Of a stretch of 39,101 bases of DNA, positions 30,651-39,100 are shown in pieces. The translations under genes were made by a program, and so were the position numbers. Under the pieces are notes generated by a model. The model saw only the letters and a list, made by a program, of their open reading frames with translations. It had not been told where the DNA came from and did not search any database. The DNA is from Candidatus Magasanikbacteria bacterium CG1_02_41_34. GTDB lineage: Bacteria; Patescibacteriota; Patescibacteriia; Magasanikbacterales; UBA922. The stretch covers positions 1 to 39,101 of the forward strand of contig MNVD01000013.1 of the NCBI GenBank assembly GCA_001871445.1. Reading direction: 5' to 3'. Numbering within the stretch: position 1 is the first letter of the stretch; the number at the start of each line of letters is the position of its first letter.

Positions 30651-31580
30651 CTACAATACAAACAACGCAGATCCAAGTATAACAAATATCATTGCCGCTG
30701 TCTGTACAGCAATCTCACGGTGAGAAAATGTTTCTTTCAAAATGCGTGGTGCAAATTTTGTGAGAAAAAAAATAATGATAAACATGAGTGCATACTGAAT
30801 ACCCACAAGCGCATTCACGAGTGTCACACTCCCAATCGCAATTGCAAACTGTATGAGCACCACGCCCACAACACCAAGCACTTTGTCTGATACAACAAGC
30901 ATGACACCTCGTACACCATGAAACCCAGCATCTTTTGCTTTGCCCAATGCAACACTGTCATGCTGGGTACGATGAAACGTCTGTCGAACAGAGGGAAACA
31001 ATAATCCTATCAAACCAACAACACCAGTTGTAGCACGTGTCCAGACAAAACCGGTGAGAAATGGATATATGTCATACAGATACTTTGCAGTTGTGTGTGA
31101 AACTGCAAACAACACAGCTGCAAGTATTCCCCACGCAAAACTATTGTTCAAACCCACAAACCCTTTTTCATTAAAAAATGCGAGAAGTAATGTCGATCCT
31201 GCGAGAATCGCCATACCTATCATTTCTAGCGATGACAATGATTCACCAAGAAAGACAGAGGCAAGCACAAAAATAACAATGGTAATTATCGCACCAATAA
31301 ATGGATCGATGTGACTTGCTTCTCCTTTTTTGACCGCCACAAACATCGCCCAGAGTCCAAACCCAAAACCAAGTCCAGATACGACTGCCCAGAGCCAGTC
31401 TATGCCGTGCAGCAATTCCACACCAAAGGGAAAGGCAAGAAGTGCCGCAAACATAAAAATGGTTGAATAGAATGTATAGACAACTGGGTTATCGAGTGTT
31501 TTTGTCAAAATCAATTTATCGAGCACAAAGACGATTGCAAGTGCAACATATCCGCCAAGTGCAAAAAGTATCCAAAACAT
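30651..31580 (-). CDS. EamA/DMT-family transporter
   Basis: The 309-residue membrane protein has about ten hydrophobic helices in two similar halves, with the EamA-type stretch IDPFIGAIITIVIFVLASVFLGESLSSLEMIGMAILAG at the end of the first half. Transporters of this superfamily move small metabolites or nucleotide sugars; the substrate is not readable here. It starts 3 bases after the aldo/keto reductase stop and precedes the glycoside hydrolase. The middle loop (HRTQHDSVALGKAKDAGFHG) is hydrophilic. Confidence 0.85.
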   Translation of the reverse strand: MFWILFALGGYVALAIVFVLDKLILTKTLDNPVVYTFYSTIFMFAALLAFPFGVELLHGIDWLWAVVSGLGFGFGLWAMFVAVKKGEASHIDPFIGAIITIVIFVLASVFLGESLSSLEMIGMAILAGSTLLLAFFNEKGFVGLNNSFAWGILAAVLFAVSHTTAKYLYDIYPFLTGFVWTRATTGVVGLIGLLFPSVRQTFHRTQHDSVALGKAKDAGFHGVRGVMLVVSDKVLGVVGVVLIQFAIAIGSVTLVNALVGIQYALMFIIIFFLTKFAPRILKETFSHREIAVQTAAMIFVILGSALFVL

Positions 31581-31583
31581 ATA

Positions 31584-32492
31584 TTAAGAAAAATAAGGGA
31601 TCCCCCACCACCCAGATGGTTCGACATAGCGATATGGAATTTCAAGTCCAAGAAGCTGTACGATCTCTCCTGATGATAATGTAAAAGAAATCGCATTTAT
31701 ATTTTCTGCAATGCGAGAGGGTATGGTACTTTTTGGGATGACGACTATACCTCTATCAATACCAAATCGAAGCAACACTTGTGCAGGTGTTTTTCCATGT
31801 GTGTCTGCAATTGTTAGAACTGTTGGGTGCGCAATCAATTGTGGAAAAGGATCATCTTCATTGCTTTGTCCGGGCCGACCAAGTGGAGAATACGCAGTGA
31901 TATGAATATTTTTTTCATGACAAAACGCACGGAGTGATTCTTGTGGCAAATATGGATGCATTTCCACTTGGTTCATTGCCGGAACAATTGCCACTCGCTC
32001 GAGCAGCGATGTGAGCATGTCTTCTGTAAAATTTGACACACCAATTGCGCGGACTAATCCCGTTTCAACCAACATCTCCATTGCTTGCCATGTTTCTTCA
32101 AAAGGAATATCAATAATCTCACCTGTATCATTTTGTGCAATTCTCCAATGCATCAGATACAAATCTAGATAGTCGAGCTGCAGATCTTTCAATGTCTTTT
32201 CACACGCATAGCGCACACGAGTTGGATCATGTTCGGTATTCCAGAGTTTGCTTGTGATGAAGACGTCTTCTCTTTTTACCGATCCATGAGAAAAAACACC
32301 TGACAGTGCCTCCCCTATTTCTGTTTCATTTTCGTAAATAGCTGCGCAATCTATGTGACGATAGCCAGCTTCTTCGAGTGCATACTGCACTGCCTCCCCT
32401 ACTTTGCCTTTGTCAGCCTTCCACGTCCCCAGTCCAATCTGTGGCATCTTTGCTCCAGTGTTCAGTTGAATCATCGGAAGTTCTTTTTTCAT
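31584..32492 (-). CDS. Aldo/keto reductase
   Basis: The 302-residue NADPH-dependent reductase keeps the full catalytic set: Asp48 and Tyr53 in DCAAIYENETEIG, Lys82 in TSKLWN and His115 in LMHWRI. GVSNFTEDML, the NQVEMHPYL segment and VVIPKSTIPSRIAENI match the cofactor site. Such enzymes reduce aldehydes and ketones; the substrate is unknown. It is first in an operon with the EamA transporter and the glycoside hydrolase. A clear promoter was not seen in the 45 bases upstream. Confidence 0.92.
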   Translation of the reverse strand: MKKELPMIQLNTGAKMPQIGLGTWKADKGKVGEAVQYALEEAGYRHIDCAAIYENETEIGEALSGVFSHGSVKREDVFITSKLWNTEHDPTRVRYACEKTLKDLQLDYLDLYLMHWRIAQNDTGEIIDIPFEETWQAMEMLVETGLVRAIGVSNFTEDMLTSLLERVAIVPAMNQVEMHPYLPQESLRAFCHEKNIHITAYSPLGRPGQSNEDDPFPQLIAHPTVLTIADTHGKTPAQVLLRFGIDRGIVVIPKSTIPSRIAENINAISFTLSSGEIVQLLGLEIPYRYVEPSGWWGIPYFS

Positions 32493-32537
32493 ATTTGAAT
32501 TAGTACTAAAGCATCAGTGTACCTTGAAAATTAAACA

Positions 32538-33911
32538 TTACATTAAATGCATATCTTCTATTTCACTTCGTTTTCCTTTCAATACAATTTCTTCTATATG
32601 ATACGCCCCGTTTCTCGGAGCATTGAGAAATCCACTCATTGCTGCCTCTGCAAGCCATCCAGACTCAAGCCAATCAAAGAGCCATTCGTGTGTATACGCA
32701 GGATCTTCTTGTTCAAATCCTGCATTCACGGCATGAAGCCACGCCTTGTTGTATTCTTCTTGCGACCCAATTGTTGGCGCGATGATAATTGGGATACCGA
32801 GGCCGGCGTAAAATGACAATTCACTCGGCTTCGTCCAAAGAATATCTGTGGTGCGGAGTACTTCGTTAAATTGTGAAAAATAATCCAGCTTATGTTTTGC
32901 AAAAATAATGGTAATGGAACCACCAAGATGTTTTTCGAGATGAAATTCTTTTACTTTTTCATCATAATAGCGATACACATCGTTGCGAGAGCCTGCAACA
33001 AGGTTGAGTCGAACAGTGCCCTTATCAATATGTTCACGCAAACTCTCAAGGATAGTGACTCCCACATCACGTTGGGCGCCAGCTCCTCCTACGGCAAACG
33101 TGATCGTGAGAGGATGTTTTGCATTCACATTGCAATACCGTTTGCCAAGATACGAACTCAATACTGCGTCGTATTTTTTTTGATATTTTCCATGAGGATC
33201 GAGATTGCCAATACGACACCCAAGATCTTCTTTGAGTGTTTTGATAGTCTTCCCACCAATATTTTCTTTTGGTAATGGAAATCCTGTAACAAAAATATTT
33301 TTTTCTTTCACCCCATACAGCATGAGACGCTGTTTTACTCGCTTTGTAGGTGCAAAGTACTGGATTCTACTTTTTTCGGGATGGAGAGGAGCCCAGGCAC
33401 GACTAATATCTGTATCAGTACACAGGCAAAAAATGTCCCCTTTGTATCCATGTTCTTCGGCAAAAAATGCCGTGATGAAAAAGGACGTGACAAATGGTTT
33501 TGGATCTTCATTGAGCACCTCTATAAGATGTTTCCCCCACCCTTTTGAAATCATCTTATAGATTTGTTTGAGCTGAAGTGATGGCGCTGACAAATCTCTC
33601 TTTGGATAAAATGGTTTGATCCGCTGGACATAGTCCATGATATCAAAAATCGGCTGACCAATGAGCGGAATTTTTTTCATCCGAGAAATGGTCTCGTAGA
33701 CTTTTTGGTTATTTTCCCATGTTCGTTTGTCTTTTTTCGGAATACCGCCGTAATTATTTGCCGTAATAATACCAGATTCTTGCCAGCCTACAGGACACGC
33801 AGCAATATCTTTGAGCGGATACAATGCTCTCTGGTGACCGTATCCCATGTCAACAGTGACAATATAGGCTTGTTTTACGGAAGGTGAAGTTGTTGAAGTT
33901 TTTGATGCCAT
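32538..33911 (-). CDS. GT-B glycosyltransferase of MGDG-synthase/GT28-like type
   Basis: The 457-residue protein starts with VTVDMGYGHQRALYPL, similar in place to the GGGHRASA loop of monogalactosyldiacylglycerol-type glycosyltransferases. The second domain has ITFAVGGAGAQRDVGVTIL, VRLNLVAGSRNDV and TKPSELSFYAGLGIPIIIA, the last typical of the UDP-sugar and acceptor site in GT28-like enzymes. It probably adds a sugar to a membrane lipid or cell-wall precursor. Family membership is inferred from these motifs. It lies between hsdR and the aldo/keto reductase operon with its own short-leader promoter. Confidence 0.7.
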   Translation of the reverse strand: MASKTSTTSPSVKQAYIVTVDMGYGHQRALYPLKDIAACPVGWQESGIITANNYGGIPKKDKRTWENNQKVYETISRMKKIPLIGQPIFDIMDYVQRIKPFYPKRDLSAPSLQLKQIYKMISKGWGKHLIEVLNEDPKPFVTSFFITAFFAEEHGYKGDIFCLCTDTDISRAWAPLHPEKSRIQYFAPTKRVKQRLMLYGVKEKNIFVTGFPLPKENIGGKTIKTLKEDLGCRIGNLDPHGKYQKKYDAVLSSYLGKRYCNVNAKHPLTITFAVGGAGAQRDVGVTILESLREHIDKGTVRLNLVAGSRNDVYRYYDEKVKEFHLEKHLGGSITIIFAKHKLDYFSQFNEVLRTTDILWTKPSELSFYAGLGIPIIIAPTIGSQEEYNKAWLHAVNAGFEQEDPAYTHEWLFDWLESGWLAEAAMSGFLNAPRNGAYHIEEIVLKGKRSEIEDMHLM

Positions 33912-33926
33912 AGCACAAGTAAACTC

Positions 33927-33935
33927 AGTATATCA
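33927..33935 (-). promoter_or_regulatory. Extended -10 promoter of the glycosyltransferase gene
   Basis: TGATATACT on the minus strand; the start codon follows about 9 bases after the predicted transcription start. Confidence 0.45.
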
Positions 33936-33957
33936 CAAAATGGATTGGGCTAAAATA

Positions 33958-33987
33958 GAAAAAACAACTCGCTATATGAGTTATTTT
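33958..33987 (-). terminator. hsdR terminator
   Basis: On the minus strand AACTC pairs with GAGTT around a 7-base loop, with A/T flanks that can extend the stem, then a GTTTTTT run. It lies about 26 bases after the hsdR stop. Confidence 0.6.
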
Positions 33988-34012
33988 CTAAAACAAAACG
34001 TATATATACGAA

Positions 34013-36349
34013 TTATGCAACGATCTTATCACTTTCACGTACAACTTTTGTATACAATAACTTTTGAAATCCGAAAAAAATACTACGTATCTCCTTTACA
34101 TCACCCAATTTTTGTTCAGCATCAGCCATTGCGTGATACTTGAGGCGCAATAGATCGGGAAGTTTTTGCTCATCCAATTCTTCAACACCCTCTTCGATGT
34201 ATTTTTCAAGAACAAAGGTAATAAACTCTTGTGCATTAGAATCAAGTTCTTTAAAAATTTTGCCCTTCGTTTCGTCTACGCGTTCCTTTCTTGAAATTGG
34301 TGTACTTGCAAAAGAAACATAGGCGAGTACATCGAACAAATCACTGTCTTCAGCGTCTATCATTTTTTGTAAATCCTCAAGTTGTTCTTTTCCATAACCC
34401 AAATTCGCGATGTTATCAAGAAATACTTTTCTGGTTTTTGGATTAGACCAAATAGTACGTAATTCTTCTTCGCTCTTGAAAAAGTCAGGCAAATCCCCAA
34501 ACATTTTTTCCAGGAATTCTTGTGCAGACATGGGTGTACCATCTGCACTCCAAAATGAAGTAGAAATCATATGACTGATCTCTCGTTCTTTTCCATCACG
34601 AAGTTTAATTTTTATTTTCTCCGGTCGCTCATAGGTAACAAAGGTAGTAATAGTTTTACTTGTTGCAATACTTGCACCTTTTTTATGGGTATCTTCTGGG
34701 TTTTCATCAGTCTGATCTATTGGCTCACCATCCCACTCTGGATCACTGAAGTGTTTATACGCCCCTACAAAATCGTAGATCGTAAAATACTCTTTCCCTT
34801 CAAACAACCGTGTACCACGCCCTACAATTTGTTTAAATTCAATCATGGAGTTTACTGGACGCATGAGTACAATGTTGCGTACATTTCGGGCATCTACACC
34901 AGTTGATAGCTTTTGTGATGTAGTAAGTATCGTAGGAATAGTTTTTTCGTTATCTTGAAAATCCCGTAAATGTTGCTCGCCAAGAGCACCGTCATTTGCA
35001 GTGACACGTGCACAGTAAAGAGGATTTTTGCTCTCGGCATGCTGATTGATAAGGTCACGAACAGCAGCCGCATGTGCTTGCGTGGCACAAAATACTATTG
35101 TCTTTTCTTTTTGGTTGATTTCATCTAGAAAAATACGAACACGTTTTTCCTCTCGTTCTTTAATCTGGATGATTCGATTGAAATCTTCTTCTACATACAC
35201 TTTTCCTGCTTCAATTTCGCCTTCTACAATTTCATCATCAGAGGTGTAGACATATTCATCAAGTGTTGTTTGAATTCGTTTTACTTTAAACGGTGTAAGG
35301 AATCCATCGTTTATACCACTCTTGAGTGAGTAGGTATATACGGGCTCACCAAAATATTTGTACGTATCAACATTGTCTATCCTTTTTGGAGTAGCGGTAA
35401 GACCAATTTGTACAGCAGGAGAAAAATGTTCGAGGATAGCCCGCCACGTAGATTCATCATTGGCGCCACCTCTGTGACACTCGTCAATAATAATACAATC
35501 AAAAAAGTCTGGTTCGTATTCTCCATAATACGCCGTATCATTTGGCCCACTCATGAATGTTTGAAAAATAGTAAAAAAGATACTGCCATTGGTAGGGACA
35601 TGGCCTCGTCTTCGAATATCTGCAGGATTGATTCGAACCAGTGCATCTTCGGGAAACGCAGAAAATGAGTTGAATGCTTGGTCAGCAAGAATGTTTCTAT
35701 CTGCGAGAAACAAAATACGAGGACGACGATTGCCATCTCTCTTTGTATTCCAGCGAGTATGAAAGAGTTTCCAAGCAATTTGAAATGCAATGTATGTTTT
35801 TCCTGTTCCAGTCGCAAGTGTCAGAAGGAGTCGATTGTTTTCTTCTGCAATGTTATCGAGAACTTTATGTACTGCATTTTCTTGATAATATCGAGGTTTC
35901 TTGGTACCTCCAATATCTTCAAATGGAGTAGTGCGAAACGTCTGTCGCCATTCATCATGATGACTATATAATCGATTCCACAACTCCTCAGGCGTAGGAA
36001 TGATATCCACAATTTTTTCTTCACCAGTACGCATGACTATTTCATAGAGCTCTGTGCCATTACTTGCATATGCATACGGAGCTTGCAATTTTTCTGCGTA
36101 GAGTTTTGCTTGTGCCACACCTTCGGTATAACCCAGCTCTGCTCGTTTTGCTTCAATCACAGCCAGTTTTTCACCGTTATACTCGAGCACATAGTCTGCA
36201 ATATCTGGTTTCGCACGTGTTCCGCCAACCTGAATACGCCCATCGGTAATACGAAATTCCCGAAAGACTTTTGATCCTTCTGTAGTCCCCCAGCCAGCGT
36301 GCACAAGCTGTGGATCTATATATTGTGCTCGGGTATCTGCTTCATTCAT
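34013..36349 (-). CDS. hsdR: Type I restriction enzyme, R subunit
   Basis: The 778-residue motor-nuclease translocates and cuts unmethylated DNA. An N-terminal PD-(D/E)xK nuclease is visible as Asp49 in KPDIADYVLEY and Glu66/Lys68 in VIEAKRAE. The helicase part has ATGTGKT at 179-185, DECH at 289-292, GLTATPKR and VGRGTRLFEG. It is of the shorter HsdR type (about 780 residues). Its promoter gives a leader of only about 5 nt, so it can be made apart from the upstream toxin-antitoxin pair. hsdS lies 1.2 kb upstream; hsdM is not in the window. Confidence 0.93.
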   Translation of the reverse strand: MNEADTRAQYIDPQLVHAGWGTTEGSKVFREFRITDGRIQVGGTRAKPDIADYVLEYNGEKLAVIEAKRAELGYTEGVAQAKLYAEKLQAPYAYASNGTELYEIVMRTGEEKIVDIIPTPEELWNRLYSHHDEWRQTFRTTPFEDIGGTKKPRYYQENAVHKVLDNIAEENNRLLLTLATGTGKTYIAFQIAWKLFHTRWNTKRDGNRRPRILFLADRNILADQAFNSFSAFPEDALVRINPADIRRRGHVPTNGSIFFTIFQTFMSGPNDTAYYGEYEPDFFDCIIIDECHRGGANDESTWRAILEHFSPAVQIGLTATPKRIDNVDTYKYFGEPVYTYSLKSGINDGFLTPFKVKRIQTTLDEYVYTSDDEIVEGEIEAGKVYVEEDFNRIIQIKEREEKRVRIFLDEINQKEKTIVFCATQAHAAAVRDLINQHAESKNPLYCARVTANDGALGEQHLRDFQDNEKTIPTILTTSQKLSTGVDARNVRNIVLMRPVNSMIEFKQIVGRGTRLFEGKEYFTIYDFVGAYKHFSDPEWDGEPIDQTDENPEDTHKKGASIATSKTITTFVTYERPEKIKIKLRDGKEREISHMISTSFWSADGTPMSAQEFLEKMFGDLPDFFKSEEELRTIWSNPKTRKVFLDNIANLGYGKEQLEDLQKMIDAEDSDLFDVLAYVSFASTPISRKERVDETKGKIFKELDSNAQEFITFVLEKYIEEGVEELDEQKLPDLLRLKYHAMADAEQKLGDVKEIRSIFFGFQKLLYTKVVRESDKIVA

Positions 36350-36360
36350 AAGAATGGCTT

Positions 36361-36389
36361 AATATAGCAGAAAACCCTCCTTTTGTCAA
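36361..36389 (-). promoter_or_regulatory. hsdR promoter
   Basis: TTGACA (36384-36389), 17 bp ending in TGC, TATATT (36361-36366) on the minus strand. The predicted start of transcription is about 5 bases before the ATG. Confidence 0.75.
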
Positions 36390-36406
36390 TAGATTGTAGG
36401 TGTATT

Positions 36407-36799
36407 CTACAGCAAATGACGATATTCTGGATAGTGTTCCTTTATCAGCCTTTTCCAATTTGCCGTCTCCGCTCCACCGCCAAGATCGTTTTTATGATAT
36501 ACAAGCAATATAGACACTCTTTTGTACTCTTCATGCATTGCCAGTATACATCTATTCCCAGAAGCATTGGGAGACTTTTTGGTCCCTGCCACACTAAATT
36601 TACTCTTTATAATTTTCACACTTGTACTATCTACAATAGTCTCTGCTACATCCTTTTTCAGCAACATATCAATACGTTCAAACTGTCCAATAATAGCGCG
36701 AAGCGTGACATCCCATGCACTACGATACTTCTTCTCAAAGCTTTTTATAAAATGTTTATGAGCAAAGGGCTCAATACTCACGGTGTAGTTTTCCTCCAT
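36407..36799 (-). CDS. RelE-like toxin paired with a Panacea antitoxin
   Basis: The 130-residue protein has a helical N-terminus (EPFAHKHFIKSFEKKYRSAWDVTLRAI), then IKSKFSVAGTKKSPNASGNRCILAMHEE, a hydrophobic strand VSILLVYHKND and a C-terminal WKRLIKEHYPEYRHLL. The order of basic helices, core strands and a His/Tyr-rich end fits a diverged RelE/ParE fold. It begins 8 bases after the Panacea gene, the usual order antitoxin-toxin. The toxin call rests mostly on this context; direct fold evidence is weaker. Confidence 0.62.
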   Translation of the reverse strand: MEENYTVSIEPFAHKHFIKSFEKKYRSAWDVTLRAIIGQFERIDMLLKKDVAETIVDSTSVKIIKSKFSVAGTKKSPNASGNRCILAMHEEYKRVSILLVYHKNDLGGGAETANWKRLIKEHYPEYRHLL

Positions 36800-36807
36800 A
36801 TGCTCGT

Positions 36808-37494
36808 TTAGTACACCCCAGCAGGGTCTTCCTGTGTTATCAGCTCGTAGGGGATGATTTCATTATCTCTACACAAAAAATATGGCATTTGAGCGTGTGT
36901 AAATTTAACAATTTCAGGCGTTCTCTTCTTTTTCCATTTTTTTGCAATTTTTTTAATAAGTTTCAATTCTTCTTCAGATAAACTTTGTTGCTTATTTTTT
37001 TTCGCGGTTTCTGTCTCACTGATTAAAATGGCTTCTCCTTTTCTTTCTACAGTAATGACACCTGACTCTTCGAGCTCAGTGAGTGCTCTGAAGTACATGT
37101 CTGGGACAGGTCCATAGGGAAGTTTTTTGTACTTCATACCACTCATGCTTTCCAGGTGTTCATAAAACCAACCAAAATCAGCAAGGTATAAAAGTTTTGC
37201 AAGTTTTGTTTTTGGAATGCATCCATCGACATCACTTCCTGCAGTACGAAGATATGCAATAAGCATGTCCTTATATTTTTCGTAATTCGGGATCATCCCA
37301 GATTCAAGATCTTCTATGTCAATACCAAACATATCCGCCAGCTTGTGAGCTTCGGAGAGCATGAGTTCACGTTTACCTTGCTCGACAGCAAGATACGAAG
37401 TCCGAGCAATCTCAAGACGGTCTGCAACTTCTTGCTGTGAAAAGCCTCGCTTTTCACGTAACTCTTTTATGAATTGTGAGTATGCTTGGCTCAT
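36808..37494 (-). CDS. HTH-Panacea (DUF4065) antitoxin
   Basis: The 228-residue protein has an XRE-type helix-turn-helix at about 7-62 (LREKRGFSQQEVADRLEIAR, then VEQGKRELMLSEAHKLADMF). A Panacea/DUF4065 domain follows at about 75-190 (KLAKLLYLADFGWFYEH, LPYGPVPDMYFRALTELEESG). Panacea domains are known as promiscuous antitoxins that neutralise many unrelated toxins; the HTH would allow autoregulation. The C-terminus is Lys-rich. It is first of a two-gene pair and its promoter contains a TGTCGACA palindrome at the -35 position. The pair is placed between hsdS and hsdR. Confidence 0.83.
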   Translation of the reverse strand: MSQAYSQFIKELREKRGFSQQEVADRLEIARTSYLAVEQGKRELMLSEAHKLADMFGIDIEDLESGMIPNYEKYKDMLIAYLRTAGSDVDGCIPKTKLAKLLYLADFGWFYEHLESMSGMKYKKLPYGPVPDMYFRALTELEESGVITVERKGEAILISETETAKKNKQQSLSEEELKLIKKIAKKWKKKRTPEIVKFTHAQMPYFLCRDNEIIPYELITQEDPAGVY

Positions 37495-37529
37495 ATACGT
37501 ATTGAATTAGGGATATTCTTATATATCAT

Positions 37530-37558
37530 AGTATAGCATATGTGTCAATATGTCGACA
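37530..37558 (-). promoter_or_regulatory. Promoter and probable operator of the Panacea pair
   Basis: TGCTATACT (extended -10, 37530-37538) on the minus strand with TGTCGACA, a perfect palindrome at 37551-37558, where the -35 should be. A repressor bound there would block RNA polymerase; autoregulation by the HTH protein is inferred. The stretch 37495-37589 has no gene. Confidence 0.5.
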
Positions 37559-37589
37559 ATCTATGTACGAAATAATGACACTTGCAACA

Positions 37590-38834
37590 TTATTCTACTA
37601 ACTCCCCAGCAAACGCCTTTTTGAGCACTGACTTTTTCAACTCCTCCAAATTTGCAAGTTTTTGCTGGTAGATAGCCTCTAGTTTTTTGGTTTCCGCGAA
37701 AAGGGCGTCGAGTTTGATGACGATAGATTTTTGTTCGGCAATAGATTTTGGAAATATAATAGTGAAATTTTCTATCTGAGCTTTTGTGATGGCTTGTCTC
37801 GTGGCACCTTGTTCCCCGATTCCAAATAATTGATCCTTGTATAATTTTGTTGTCAATAAATAATTTAAAAAATATGTATCAATCAATTCTTGTCTTGGTC
37901 GAATAATTGAAACATGTTGATTTACTCTCGCTGGTAAATATTGTATAGGCATAACACAACATCGCGTCACCGAAGCCCCTGTTATATTCAGTAGAACATC
38001 ACCCTCCTCTAGCGTGACATTTGATAAATTCGATGCCTGAGTATCATCTATAAGTGCAAGATTTTTTTCTTTAAATCTTCGGTCATGGACATTCATACTT
38101 CTTATCAAAGAGATACCTTCATTTTTATATGATTTTCTGCCCCCACGAGGAGTTGCTCCACTCCCTATTTTTAAAGTCAATTCTTTCAACGTTTTTTCCT
38201 CCCAATCTCCCCCCGGCTTGCCCGCCGTAGCTTTAGCGGAGGCGGGATTCGCAAAAATATTCTGCAAATACGATTCAAAAAGTTCTTTAGTGTTTTGGAG
38301 ATTTTTTTCTGCATGTTCTTTTGCTTTTGCGATGTCTGAGAAGATTTCATCGAGGATTTTTACGATGCGGTGTTGGGTGGGGAGGGGAGGGAGAGGAATT
38401 TGGATATCACCTATCACTTGTAAATTTAATGATGGATATTTATGATCCTGAATCAGATCTTGAGCTTTAATTTCTAGCAAATAATAAAATAAAAAATCAC
38501 TCTCCAGTAACTTTTCAGTAGTTTTGATTGTTGCCAAATGACTGGAGACATAACCATCTACATCAAGAATCACCCTGTGATTTAAAAAAGTTGAAGCTCC
38601 GCTTTTAGGTAAAAGTATCGTTCCTTTTTTATATAATTTTAAACCTTTGATTCCTTTTTCATTAAGATAATCATTTGAATTTATTATTTTACCAATGTGA
38701 ATATTCCCTACATCAGAAGTTCTAAAAAATGGATACTTTCCATTAACAAAAAAATCCTTATTTTGTGGTGCAGAATTTCCAGCACCGATATCACAAACCT
38801 CGGCAAGTTTTTTTGTTTGCCAGTTAGCTTTCAT
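37590..38834 (-). CDS. hsdS: Type I restriction-modification specificity subunit
   Basis: The 414-residue protein has two target-recognition domains, about 1-150 (WQTKKLAEVCDIGAGNSAP at the start, QIPLPPLPTQHRIVKILDEIF at the end) and about 210-370 (WEEKTLKELTLKIGSGATPRGG to SIAEQKSIVIKLDALF). Each is followed by a long helix, the usual HsdS layout that sets the bipartite DNA site. Between the halves, NPASAKATAGKPGG at about 197-210 is coded by an in-frame palindromic repeat (38221-38246), so the spacer length between the two recognition domains has been changed. Its ATG overlaps the stop of the upstream gene (ATGA). Confidence 0.93.
   Translation of the reverse strand: MKANWQTKKLAEVCDIGAGNSAPQNKDFFVNGKYPFFRTSDVGNIHIGKIINSNDYLNEKGIKGLKLYKKGTILLPKSGASTFLNHRVILDVDGYVSSHLATIKTTEKLLESDFLFYYLLEIKAQDLIQDHKYPSLNLQVIGDIQIPLPPLPTQHRIVKILDEIFSDIAKAKEHAEKNLQNTKELFESYLQNIFANPASAKATAGKPGGDWEEKTLKELTLKIGSGATPRGGRKSYKNEGISLIRSMNVHDRRFKEKNLALIDDTQASNLSNVTLEEGDVLLNITGASVTRCCVMPIQYLPARVNQHVSIIRPRQELIDTYFLNYLLTTKLYKDQLFGIGEQGATRQAITKAQIENFTIIFPKSIAEQKSIVIKLDALFAETKKLEAIYQQKLANLEELKKSVLKKAFAGELVE
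38221..38246. repeat. In-frame palindromic repeat within hsdS
   Basis: CCCGCC-GTAGCTTTAGCGGA-GGCGGG makes a 6-bp GC stem, with an inner GC pair region. It codes for part of SAKATAGK, a peptide I recall as recurrent in CPR proteins. It differs from the hisS/smc palindrome. Confidence 0.65.
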
Positions 38835-39100
38835 ACTTTAAAAAATTCAATATCAACACCGTCGGGTATGTCAAACGTCATATCACTAATATCATCTCCG
38901 CTAGCTAAAATTAGTTTAATTACAAATTTTTTATCACCAATGTTGGGCAATAATTTTTTGTATACTTCACTTAAATATTTTACAGTGTTATCAACTATAA
39001 TTTTGGCAAATTCTGGCTTTAATATATATTTAATTTCAAAGAAATATAAGGTGTCTTTTGTCTGCAAACTCCCATCAGGGGTATAACGAAATTCTGGCTT
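38831..39100 (-). CDS. Unidentified partial protein upstream of hsdS
   Basis: The minus frame is open to the right edge of the window, so the N-terminus is missing; 89 residues are visible. I do not recognise it. It has a strand-rich segment (DTLYFFEIKYIL), a helix (KIIVDNTVKYLSEVYKKLLPNI) and an acidic end (GDDISDMTFDIPDGVDIEFF). It overlaps hsdS by four bases (ATGA), so it belongs to the restriction-modification operon. It may be an accessory gene placed after hsdM. Confidence 0.6.
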   Translation of the reverse strand, partial: KPEFRYTPDGSLQTKDTLYFFEIKYILKPEFAKIIVDNTVKYLSEVYKKLLPNIGDKKFVIKLILASGDDISDMTFDIPDGVDIEFFKV

